From Chromobacterium sp. ATCC 53434 (GTDB taxonomy: Bacteria > Pseudomonadota > Gammaproteobacteria > Burkholderiales > Chromobacteriaceae): DNA of 64,000 nt. Positions within the stretch are counted from its first letter, which is position 1. Every line of letters begins with the position of its first letter. The stretch is from NCBI RefSeq assembly GCF_002848345.1, contig NZ_CP025429.1, forward strand, positions 2,542,001-2,606,000, read 5' to 3'. Below, in pieces: positions 52,342 through 62,900 of this stretch. The notes beneath the pieces are model-generated. The model saw only the letters and a list, made by a program, of their open reading frames with translations. It made no database searches and had not been told where the DNA came from. The translations under genes were made by a program, and so were the position numbers.

Positions 52342-52728
52342 TCAGCGCGGCGGAAACCACCATTGGTCGCGGAAGGCGTCGCGGATGCGGGAGCGCTCCA
52401 GATCGCCGGTCTCCATCTGCCGGGCGATCAGGGCGTAACGCAAGGCCAACACGACGCCGATGGCCGAAGCCATCACCAGATTGTAGGCCAGCAGATAAGG
52501 CAGGCCGTAGATCAGGGCCAGCGCCGCCAACAGCGGGCCGGCCGCCGTGCAGTACCAGATCAGCCGCGAGGTCTTCGCCGCCACGGCGCGGACCGCCTGA
52601 TGATCGTCGGGCCGCAGCCAGTCCTGCCCGTCGCCCCCGCCCACCGGCGGCCGCAACAGACGCTTCAGCGTGGAGAAGGCCCGAAACGGCGCCAGCAGCG
52701 GCGCCAGAAAAAACCCAAAGAAACGCAT
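52342..52728 (-). CDS. Small membrane protein of unknown function
   Basis: 128 residues from the ATG at 52728 (GGGA upstream). The N-terminal 'MRFFGFFLAPLLAPFRAFST' is amphipathic or membrane-associated. Two hydrophobic segments follow ('WYCTAAGPLLAALALIYGLP' and 'YNLVMASAIGVVLALRYALI') and a polar C-terminus ends DAFRDQWWFPPR. No family recognised. It is the last gene of a five-gene minus-strand group, 29 bp after the previous stop, and ends 10 bp from the convergent kinase gene. Confidence 0.7.
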   Translation of the reverse strand: MRFFGFFLAPLLAPFRAFSTLKRLLRPPVGGGDGQDWLRPDDHQAVRAVAAKTSRLIWYCTAAGPLLAALALIYGLPYLLAYNLVMASAIGVVLALRYALIARQMETGDLERSRIRDAFRDQWWFPPR

Positions 52729-52757
52729 ATCGATTCCCGCGATAGTTGAACAGGCTC

Positions 52758-53414
52758 TCAATCAGCCGTCTCGCCTTCGGAGATGAACAAATGATTGCCG
52801 CTGACGCCAAACAGGCCGGCAACCTCCTCCGGCTCGAACTGGCCGTCCCGGACGCCGCTCCGGAACGCCGCCGGTGGAATGGAACCGCCGGCGCCGCCAT
52901 CGGCGTGCGCCGCATGATTCAGCGAACGGAAGAATTGCCTCAGATCGCTCTGGCTCAATTCATCCACCACCACCTCGCCGGCCGCCTGCCGGCGGCCGGG
53001 CGCGCACCGCGCGCGCAGACGGAAGCTCGCATAGGCCCGCATCGCGCAGCGTTTGCGCAGCACGCGCAACTGCGAATGGGCGCGCTCTTCGCGCTCGAAC
53101 AACCAGCGCGCCCGGCCTTCGGCCCGGACCTCGGTCCGCCGCCGCCCATCGTCGACGAAGGACAGCCAGGCGCAATACGCGGCCCCCAGCGCCGCCACCG
53201 CGCACGGAATGACGAAGGGAGCGGACAGCACGGCCAGCATCGCGGCGAACCCCAGCGCCCCGACGGCCAGCAGCGCCGTCTGCAACGGCCGCTCGACCCC
53301 GTCCGCCGGCTGCGGCGGCGGCGCCTCGGATGCCGACTCCCCCAGCGCCGACCGCAATTCGGCCAAACGGTTGCTCGCCCGCCCCGGGCGCATCGCCTTG
53401 CTTGCGCTCTCCAT
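52758..53414 (-). CDS. Membrane protein of unknown function with Arg-rich cytosolic region
   Basis: 218 residues from the ATG at 53414 (AGG 8 bases upstream; a GTG lies at 53420). About 48 polar residues, then two adjacent membrane helices ('LQTALLAVGALGFAAMLAVL' and 'FVIPCAVAALGAAYCAWLSF'), then a long Arg-rich soluble region (RRTEVRAEGRARWLFEREER...) and an acidic tail. Family unknown. It shares helical-hairpin topology with the following gene, so the two may form a complex. Confidence 0.7.
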   Translation of the reverse strand: MESASKAMRPGRASNRLAELRSALGESASEAPPPQPADGVERPLQTALLAVGALGFAAMLAVLSAPFVIPCAVAALGAAYCAWLSFVDDGRRRTEVRAEGRARWLFEREERAHSQLRVLRKRCAMRAYASFRLRARCAPGRRQAAGEVVVDELSQSDLRQFFRSLNHAAHADGGAGGSIPPAAFRSGVRDGQFEPEEVAGLFGVSGNHLFISEGETAD

Positions 53415-53463
53415 CGTCACACCTAAATTTATTTAATAAAGTAGGTATTTTAATAAACTTTTT

Positions 53464-54084
53464 CTAACCTTGCCAATAACGAAGCCGCCCGGTGTCGATA
53501 TGGACGAAGCCTTTGCCTGGATAGTAACCGACCCCGCCGGCGCGCAGAGCCGCCGACATCTGCCACAGCTGCGCCGTCGTCAGGCCGCGCACCCGCATGT
53601 CGACCGCCTTGCCGTAGGTATGCATGGAATTCCTGGCCGCGCCTTCTATGCCGCGATTGCGCAGCGAATTGCGATAAGCCGAGGTCACCACCAACGGTTC
53701 ATACACCCCGTTGGCCAGATACCAGCTCTGGATCGCGTACAGCATGTTGAGCAGCCCGAGATCCATCTGCCTCACCTCGCCGACAACGGTGTCGCGCAGC
53801 ATCTGGCAAGCCTCGACATAGCCGTCGCGCAACCAGCCCTCGCGCGGATCCCACAGCAACAGGCGGCGGCGCTCGCCGGTCGCCTGCCTGTGGATCACCA
53901 CCTCGCGCGGCCGCTGCCAGATCGCCGCGAACGGATTGCCGGCCTGAGAGACGGCGGCCAACTCCTCGGCGACGGAGCGTTCGGCCAGCGCCGGCAGCCC
54001 CGCCAGCGCCAAGAAGGCGCCGCCGGCCTGCTTGAGAAAAACGCGGCGGGACAGATCGCCCGGCACAGCGACGGAACCGGCCAC
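53464..54084 (-). CDS. DUF882/M15-like peptidase with Tat signal
   Basis: 206 residues starting at GTG 54084, one base after the previous stop. Twin-arginine signal SRRVFLKQAGGAFLALAGLP, then a YcbK/DUF882 domain (M15A-like fold): 'PLVVTSAYRNSLRNRG', zinc ligands in SMHTYGKAVDMRV and 'GKGFVHIDTGRLRYW'. The family resembles D-Ala-D-Ala metallopeptidases that cut peptidoglycan, although activity of DUF882 members is largely unproven. It is the only gene of this block with a recognisable domain and places the block's function at the envelope. Confidence 0.85.
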   Translation of the reverse strand: MAGSVAVPGDLSRRVFLKQAGGAFLALAGLPALAERSVAEELAAVSQAGNPFAAIWQRPREVVIHRQATGERRRLLLWDPREGWLRDGYVEACQMLRDTVVGEVRQMDLGLLNMLYAIQSWYLANGVYEPLVVTSAYRNSLRNRGIEGAARNSMHTYGKAVDMRVRGLTTAQLWQMSAALRAGGVGYYPGKGFVHIDTGRLRYWQG

Positions 54085-54085
54085 G

Positions 54086-54790
54086 CTACATCGCCAGCGA
54101 AGAGGGAGTGGGCTTGGGATTGCGCGCGTCCTTCATCACATCGGCCGGAGACTCGCCGCTCAACAAGCGCTTCACCAGCGTCTGCTCGGTTTCACCGAGG
54201 GCGCCCATCCGCCGCTCCACCCGCTCGGCCAGGCCTTTGGCGCCGTGCGCCTCCTCCAGCGCCACATTGATCATCAGATCCTTGCGGTACTTCGCATTGC
54301 CGCGCATCTGGAAGAAATCCAGCAGATTGCGATCGACATTGACGCCTTCCGGCTTGGCCTGGGCCGCCTGCTGCATCGCCGCCATCTTCTGCACCTCGCG
54401 CGGCGCCAGCGGCGTGACGTCGGTCGGCCGGATCGCCTGATCCACCAATTCGCGCGTCAGATTGGCATGGCCGGAAACCGCGGCGCGGCGCACCGCGGAG
54501 GCGTCCAGCGCCGTGATCGGCGCGCTGCTCATCGGAAACAGCGTGGACAAGGGCATGTCGCCCAAGGCGTTTTGCTGGCTCAGCGCCTCGGAGCGCAAGA
54601 AAAACTTGGCGACATTGCTGTCGGTCATCGACGCCGGCGGCGCGCCGTCCAGAAAGGCGTCCCGCTTCCATTCGTCGAAACGCTCCCGCAAGGCGTCCGG
54701 CACCTCGCCCTTGAAATAGCTCGACCTCAACTCTTCCGGCAGAACGGCGGCAAGCTGACGCTCATACACAGGTATGTTCACCGTAGACAT
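54086..54790 (-). CDS. Hypothetical helical protein
   Basis: 234 residues, ATG at 54790 with GGG about 10 bases upstream. No signal peptide or membrane helix. Mostly helical, with 'ELRSSYFKGEVPDALRERFDEW' near the start and 'RNLLDFFQMRGNAKYRKDLMINVAL' in the last third. Family not recognised. It is almost directly joined to the peptidase gene (1-bp gap), so they are translated together. A structural or chaperone role for an envelope complex is only a guess. Confidence 0.7.
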   Translation of the reverse strand: MSTVNIPVYERQLAAVLPEELRSSYFKGEVPDALRERFDEWKRDAFLDGAPPASMTDSNVAKFFLRSEALSQQNALGDMPLSTLFPMSSAPITALDASAVRRAAVSGHANLTRELVDQAIRPTDVTPLAPREVQKMAAMQQAAQAKPEGVNVDRNLLDFFQMRGNAKYRKDLMINVALEEAHGAKGLAERVERRMGALGETEQTLVKRLLSGESPADVMKDARNPKPTPSSLAM

Positions 54791-54821
54791 CCATCACACC
54801 CTTTTGCGTTAGACCCGATCA

Positions 54822-55334
54822 TTACCGAATGATACCTTGCTCTTTCAGGGCCGGCGTTTCGCCGGCGGCCACCCGCTCCATCCCTGCCTGCAATCCCAGC
54901 AACTTTGCCAGGCTCACCACTCCGGACACCGACAGGCTGGCCATCGCGCTTTGCTGCAGCATCGACGCCTCGGCCTCGCTCTTGGCCGCCACGAAGTTGA
55001 CCACCGGATCGCGATCCGGCGAATGATTCTTGGAAAAACCCACCACCACGAAAATCTGCTCGTCGGGCAGCCTGCCGTCCGGGCGGCGCTTGACGCCATC
55101 CTGCATCAGGCAGATTTCATCGCCGGATGCGATCCGCTGCATATAGGCCACATACCGGCGCACCTCGGCCAGACTCATCACGCCGGCCGGCTGAAACTGG
55201 GGCATGCAGCGCTTGGCCAGGCTGGAAGCGACGGTCGCCGTATCCGCGATGACATACACCGAGGCGGCGGCGAAAGCTTTCTTGAGCTTGGCCCAATAGC
55301 CCGCCACCATGAAAATGCGTCCGTCATCGTACAT
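54822..55334 (-). CDS. Hypothetical protein made of two diverged copies of one domain
   Basis: 170 residues from the ATG at 55334, with AAGGGA 7 bases before it. Residues about 5-75 and 90-162 align with each other. The first copy has IFMVAGYWAKL, VYVIADTATVASSLAKRCM, GVMSLAEVRRYVAYMQRIA and SGDE. The second has IFVVVGFSKNH, VNFVAAKSEAEASMLQQSAM, GVVSLAKLLGLQAGMERVA and AGET. Each looks like a small alpha/beta unit. No catalytic motif or export signal seen, and the family is unknown. First gene of the minus-strand group, preceded by a 347-bp gap with a 14-bp palindrome. Confidence 0.7.
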   Translation of the reverse strand: MYDDGRIFMVAGYWAKLKKAFAAASVYVIADTATVASSLAKRCMPQFQPAGVMSLAEVRRYVAYMQRIASGDEICLMQDGVKRRPDGRLPDEQIFVVVGFSKNHSPDRDPVVNFVAAKSEAEASMLQQSAMASLSVSGVVSLAKLLGLQAGMERVAAGETPALKEQGIIR

Positions 55335-55681
55335 ATTGATTCCCTTCACTCAGTCGCCGCGAGCGAACAAGACTCTTGGCGCCAAGACCAGGAGATTTAG
55401 CGTTTCTTTTAGTTCCATTACTACTAGAGTGTACCACAAGGTCACAAAAAATCATTTCCCAGGAGTGCAAGCAGTTATTAAGCCAAATGAAGCGTTATTC
55501 GCGAGAGTTTGCGCCCGCCACGACAAAATACCGTCGCGCCTGAGCAGCGAAAAGGCAAAAAATGCCGCCATGCGGCCATTGGCCGGCGGCGCTCAAGCGG
55601 CCGCGACCGGCGATCATGATAGACAGGATGCGCTCCGGATTGTTTCATCCGCGACGAAAATCGCGGCGCGGTGCCAAGACC
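55335..55681. other. 347-bp intergenic region upstream of the unknown operon
   Basis: AT-richer than its neighbours and without a supported gene. On the minus strand TTGTGA and TAGTAA, 18 bases apart (around 55460-55430), could be a promoter for the gene at 55334. TCTTGGCGCCAAGA at 55374-55387 is a perfect 14-bp palindrome 40 bp before that start and could be an operator. Nothing else was recognised. Confidence 0.4.
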
Positions 55682-55996
55682 TCACGCCACCTCTTCGCCG
55701 CTCAAGGCATGTCGGAGCTTGGCCGCCGTGCCATCCACCCACAGCAGGAAGTCGCGGATGCTGGCCACCAGCTCCTGAAACTCCTCGGCCAATGCCGGGT
55801 CGTTGAGATCCTTGGCGGTCCAGTACGCCATCGTCTCCAGGCTGTTGGCCAGGTGGCCCCGAATGCTGACGCCGTGGGCCAGCTCGTTCGCCTGCTCCTG
55901 GGTCAGCACGCCCGCCTTCACCGCCTCGTCGATCAGACTGGCCAGCGACAGGGTCTTCTGCGCAATCTCCTTGAGCACCGCTTGGATTTTTTTCAT
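55682..55996 (-). CDS. Hypothetical small helical protein, 104 aa
   Basis: ATG at 55996 (AAAGG upstream); the frame is open to 56185 but the extension is Arg-rich and lacks a ribosome site. 104 residues, all-helical prediction: MKKIQAVLKEIAQKTLSLAS, 'VLTQEQANELAHGVSIRGHLANSLETM', ending GEEVA. No signal, membrane helix or known motif. It is separated from the downstream unknown operon by 347 bp and divergent from the plus-strand group across 487 bp. Confidence 0.65.
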   Translation of the reverse strand: MKKIQAVLKEIAQKTLSLASLIDEAVKAGVLTQEQANELAHGVSIRGHLANSLETMAYWTAKDLNDPALAEEFQELVASIRDFLLWVDGTAAKLRHALSGEEVA

Positions 55997-56483
55997 ATGC
56001 AACCTTTCAAGCCCTTCCCGCCTCGTCAAGAGTCGTCGACAAAACCTCGCGGAACACCCGGATCGGGATGCCGGCATCGCCGGCGCAAGCCGCGCGGCAA
56101 GACTGCGCGGCACGACATCGGCGGCCCTCTCGGCAACACCCCCGCGCCGCCTTCCGATGCAAACGAAGTGGGGCGAGAATATCATACAAAAGAAAAATGT
56201 TATAGTAAGATATATACTTTAATAAAACTGAAAATGAAAAATCCGGGATGAGCGGACCCGACTCGCCGTGCCAAAGGCAAAAATTCGCATTCAATATCAT
56301 CGACATGCGCGCCACCTCCGCCTCGCTCGAGATCGCGCGTCGCAAAAAGGCGGCGACAAGGTCGACGCAACAGGGCCGTATTGCTATCGTCAAAAGATAA
56401 AGATATAGTATGATTACTATTTTGATTAACAAATAAAGAAACACGTCCAGGCCGCGCAAGCGCCTCCTCGCAAGGAGACCAGG
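55997..56483. other. 487-bp divergent intergenic region with two AT-rich promoter-like tracts
   Basis: Two AT-rich tracts (56180-56245 and 56385-56445) are separated by GC-rich DNA. TATAGTAAGAT at 56201-56211 recurs as TATAGTATGAT at 56404-56414 in the same orientation. ATAGTA-TGAT-TACTAT (56405-56420) is a perfect dyad. These look like promoters or regulator sites for the divergent gene groups. No supported ORF or RNA gene was seen; the first 180 bp hold nothing recognisable. Confidence 0.4.
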
Positions 56484-56666
56484 ATGCTCAAGCAAGACCA
56501 TGCCGGCGACGCGTCCGTCGCCCCGAAAGAAGTGGAAGTGGAACTGAGCCAGGAAGATCGCAACAACTTTCTGCGCATCGCCGAAGCCGCGCAAAGGCGG
56601 CAGGCGGCGGAACTGCGGGCGGACCGGCCCAGCGCGCCCGCCCCGCAGACCAAGGCCCCGATGTAA
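56484..56666 (+). CDS. Hypothetical small charged protein, 60 aa
   Basis: ATG with an excellent AAGGAGA ribosome site 6 bases upstream. 60 residues: MLKQDHAGDASVAPKEVEVE, then 'LSQEDRNNFLRIAEAAQRRQ' (one helix) and a Pro/Ala tail. No signal. Family unknown. It heads a plus-strand group of four genes with small gaps or overlaps, ending at a strong terminator (58019). Confidence 0.65.
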   Translation: MLKQDHAGDASVAPKEVEVELSQEDRNNFLRIAEAAQRRQAAELRADRPSAPAPQTKAPM

Positions 56667-56687
56667 GGCGACCACCCCGAGGCCTAC

Positions 56688-57098
56688 ATGCTCTCTCACA
56701 AGCTACTTGAGAACTACCGACTGCAATGCCTGGCGGTCCGCATGCTGGAACAGGCCGCGCTGGACCTGGCTTCCCAGGCGCGCAGCCCGGCGGAAGCCGG
56801 CCTGAGCAAGCAGGAGCGCTATATCAGGAACCAGGCCGTCGCCAATCGCCGCGAGGCCGAGCGCTGGCTCAGCGACGACGACGAAGCCGGGCGCGGCTTC
56901 AATTTCCGCCTGTGTTCGGCCGTCATCGGCGACCACCTGCGGCTGGACCATGTCCCGACCGAGGAAATCGCCTCCCACCTGCGCAAGGCCGTCATCCAGT
57001 CGCCGGCGGAAATGGCTCTGATCCTGAGCAATCTGCGCAGAAACATGATGAACGAAACTTCGCCGATGGCGGAGCCCGCCCTCAGAGCAAGCATATGA
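56688..57098 (+). CDS. Hypothetical helical protein, 136 aa
   Basis: ATG at 56688, 21 bp after the previous stop. 136 residues, helical and rich in Arg, Glu and Leu (MLSHKLLENYRLQCLAVRML; 'NQAVANRREAERWLSDDDEAG'; 'HLRKAVIQSPAEMALILSNLRRNMM'). No known domain, signal or membrane helix. The stop overlaps the next start (ATGA), so the two are translationally coupled. Confidence 0.65.
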   Translation: MLSHKLLENYRLQCLAVRMLEQAALDLASQARSPAEAGLSKQERYIRNQAVANRREAERWLSDDDEAGRGFNFRLCSAVIGDHLRLDHVPTEEIASHLRKAVIQSPAEMALILSNLRRNMMNETSPMAEPALRASI

Positions 57099-57652
57099 GC
57101 GTCAAGAAGCTGAATATTTTCGACTACAACCCGTTTTTGCTCGACGAAGACCAGCGCAACCACGCCGATCCGCTGCGGGCGGCGAAACCAACCCTGGTCG
57201 GCGGCGCCGCGCTGTCGCACGGCTCCTTCGTGCTGATCGCCCGGCTGGGCGGCTTCGCCCAGCTCGGCCGCCTGGTGGTGCGCGCCTTTCTGCGCCAGGA
57301 CGGCTGGCGGCTCACCACCCGCGCGCTGGTCAGCGAACATCATGAGCACCAGGATGAAAAATGGCATAACGGCATCATCGAACAACAGGACGTGCTGCAG
57401 GACTTCGGCTGCTATTCCAGCTATATCGCCCGGCCGGAAAACATCCAGTGGCATGAGACCGTGCTGCGCCACCAGTCCCGCTGGCACGGCTCGCTGGACA
57501 TGATACGGCTGGTCGAATTCCTCAAGGCCGGCAATCCGGCCATGCACGCCGGCGCCGTCCAGGAAGCGGAGCGCGATCTGCGGGCCTGGTATCGGCATGC
57601 CGCCGGCGCCTCGCTGCCGGAAACAGACGACAAGCGCATGCTGCATGTTTGA
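57095..57652 (+). CDS. Hypothetical protein, 185 aa
   Basis: ATG at 57095 overlapping the previous stop by 4 bases. 185 residues: MSVKKLNIFDYNPFLLDEDQ, a central 'SHGSFVLIARLGGFAQLGRLVVRAFLRQDGW', a His-rich stretch SEHHEHQDEKWHNGI and 'ENIQWHETVLRHQSRWHGSLD'. Several His, Glu and Trp residues suggest a folded soluble protein, possibly metal-binding, but no family is recognised. It overlaps the next gene by 8 bases. Confidence 0.65.
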   Translation: MSVKKLNIFDYNPFLLDEDQRNHADPLRAAKPTLVGGAALSHGSFVLIARLGGFAQLGRLVVRAFLRQDGWRLTTRALVSEHHEHQDEKWHNGIIEQQDVLQDFGCYSSYIARPENIQWHETVLRHQSRWHGSLDMIRLVEFLKAGNPAMHAGAVQEAERDLRAWYRHAAGASLPETDDKRMLHV

Positions 57653-58007
57653 GTCCCGACGCGAAACGCTGGCGTTCGAACTCGCCAGACCCTTCCTGAG
57701 GTCGACGACGGCGCGCGCCGTCGTCGAACTGTCGTCGCCGGCCTGCGCCCGCACCGTGGTGAACCTGACGCTGGAACGTTTCGATACCCGCGGCGTCTTT
57801 CTGTCCGCGATCGAGCATCACATCGCCTTCGACGCGCTCGACGCCGCCTTCATGATCGATCACGGCAGCCACGAAGACCTGCGCATCCTGCTGCAGCAAT
57901 GCCGGCGGCAATTGCGCCGCGCGCTCCGGGAGGTCCCGGCCGCCGACTGCCCCGATCAGGCAGAACTGGGCCGCATCCTGTCGCTGCCCTGGATCCTGGC
58001 CGCCTGA
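57645..58007 (+). CDS. Hypothetical protein, 120 aa
   Basis: ATG at 57645 within the end of the previous gene. 120 residues (MFESRRETLAFELARPFLRS; 'IAFDALDAAFMIDHGSHEDLRILLQQCRRQLRRAL'), probably soluble alpha/beta. Family unknown. Last of the four-gene group and followed directly by a strong terminator. Confidence 0.62.
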   Translation: MFESRRETLAFELARPFLRSTTARAVVELSSPACARTVVNLTLERFDTRGVFLSAIEHHIAFDALDAAFMIDHGSHEDLRILLQQCRRQLRRALREVPAADCPDQAELGRILSLPWILAA

Positions 58008-58018
58008 GCCGGAAACAA

Positions 58019-58050
58019 AAAAAACCTCCGCGTCGCCGCGGAGGTTTTTT
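58019..58050. terminator. Bidirectional terminator before the BI-1 gene
   Basis: CCTCCGCG-TCGC-CGCGGAGG with six A on the left and six T on the right, placed between the converging hypothetical gene and BI-1 gene. Confidence 0.95.
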
Positions 58051-58066
58051 CATTGCCGAAACCGTG

Positions 58067-58756
58067 TCAGTCGCGGTTGCCGCCAAAGGCCAGCAGCAGC
58101 TGCAACAGGCTGGTGAACAGATTGTAGATGCTGATGTAGATCGACAACGCAGCCGAGATATAGCTGTTCTCGCCACCATCAACCACCATCTTCACCTGCC
58201 ACAGAATCATCAGCGAGCTGAACAGCGCGAAAGCCGCGGAAATCATCAGCTGGAAAGCCGGCATGCGCAGGAACAGGTTGGCCACCACCGCCACCATCAG
58301 CACGATCGCGCCGACGGTCAGGAAGTTGCCGAGGCCGGACAGGTTGCGCTTGGTGGTGCTGGCGATGCCGGCCATCACGAAGAACACCACCGAAGTGGCC
58401 GCGCCGGCGGTCATGATCAGCTGGCCGCCGTTGGAGAACTTCAGCGCGAACTGCAGCAGCGGTCCGAGCAGCACGCCCATCATAAAGGTGAAGCCCAGCA
58501 TCAGGAACACGCCCAGCGAGCTGTAGCGGTTCTTCTCGATGGCGAACACCAGGCCGTAGAACACCGCCATGATCAGCAGCATGCCGATGATGGGGCTGCC
58601 GGCCAGAAAGGCGAAACTCATATGGGTGCCCACGATGGCGCCCATCACGGTCGGTATCATCGACAGGCCCAGCAGGCCATAGGTGTTGCGCAACACCTTG
58701 TTGCGCGCATCGGCCATCGGGGTCGATTGATAGGCCGTCTGAAAATCCGGGTGCAT
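58067..58756 (-). CDS. Bax inhibitor-1/YccA-family membrane protein
   Basis: 229 residues with seven hydrophobic helices. The pattern 'NKVLRNTYGLLGLSMIPTVMG' at the N-terminus, 'LGVFLMLGFTFMMGVLLGPLLQF' in the middle and 'AALSIYISIYNLFTSLLQLLLAFGGNRD' at the end is that of the BI-1/YccA/YbhL group. Family members are calcium-permeable or FtsH-interacting inner-membrane proteins. Single gene, ATG at 58756. Confidence 0.95.
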   Translation of the reverse strand: MHPDFQTAYQSTPMADARNKVLRNTYGLLGLSMIPTVMGAIVGTHMSFAFLAGSPIIGMLLIMAVFYGLVFAIEKNRYSSLGVFLMLGFTFMMGVLLGPLLQFALKFSNGGQLIMTAGAATSVVFFVMAGIASTTKRNLSGLGNFLTVGAIVLMVAVVANLFLRMPAFQLMISAAFALFSSLMILWQVKMVVDGGENSYISAALSIYISIYNLFTSLLQLLLAFGGNRD

Positions 58757-58852
58757 TGTGACGCTCTCCTGAGTTGTGTTGTGCTGGAATCGCTTGGAAT
58801 TGTAAGCAAGAGACCATGGCCAAGGGAATAAGTTTCCGTTTCCCGCCCGGAC

Positions 58853-58881
58853 TTGTCATTCATCATCGCCTGCGCTATGAT
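58853..58881 (+). promoter_or_regulatory. Sigma-70-type promoter for tRNA-Leu
   Basis: TTGTCA (58853-58858), 17-base spacer, TATGAT (58876-58881). Predicted transcription start near 58888, about 54 bases before the mature tRNA. It is followed by a GC-rich discriminator-like stretch, as expected for stable-RNA promoters. Confidence 0.65.
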
Positions 58882-58941
58882 TCCGCCTCTTCCGTGTATT
58901 GCAGATGCGGCCAGCAGGCCGGTTTTGCAAGTCCCCGGATT

Positions 58942-59026
58942 GCGAGAGTGGCGGAATTGGTAGACGCACTGGATTTAGGTTCCAGCGCCGCAAGGCGTGA
59001 GAGTTCGAGTCTCTCTTCTCGCACCA
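58942..59026 (+). tRNA. leuW: tRNA-Leu (anticodon UAG)
   Basis: 85 bases including encoded CCA. The acceptor stem GCGAGAG pairs with CTCTCGC-type 3' end; D-arm GGCGGAATTGGTAGACGC, anticodon stem-loop CTGGA-TTTAGGT-TCCAG giving UAG, a long variable arm CGCCGCAAGGCGT (class II tRNA) and T-arm GAGAGTTCGAGTCTCTC. It closely resembles E. coli leuW. The gene is monocistronic here. Confidence 0.97.
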
Positions 59027-59203
59027 TCTAGACTTTATCCTTAGGCGGCCCAAACCGCCCGCAAGGCGCCAAAAACTGCAAATAAAGACTTGCAGGCAAT
59101 TCGCCAATTCACAACAGCCCGCCCGAAGCCCCTGCTTTTCAGCTGCTGGTTGCCCCAAACGGTCCCGCCGCCTGTCCCAAGCGCGCGATGGCGGCCCACT
59201 GCG

Positions 59204-62854
<3,651 letters not shown>

Positions 62855-62900
62855 GGCAACAGCTCCAGAAAGACGTCGGCGGCGCCGACGCGGGGACCAC

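Noticed and set aside
58942..59026. tRNA-Leu as an integration site for the neighbouring block of unknown genes
   Set aside because: The block lies on the 5' side of the tRNA with BI-1 between. No integrase and no repeated copy of the tRNA 3' end was seen.
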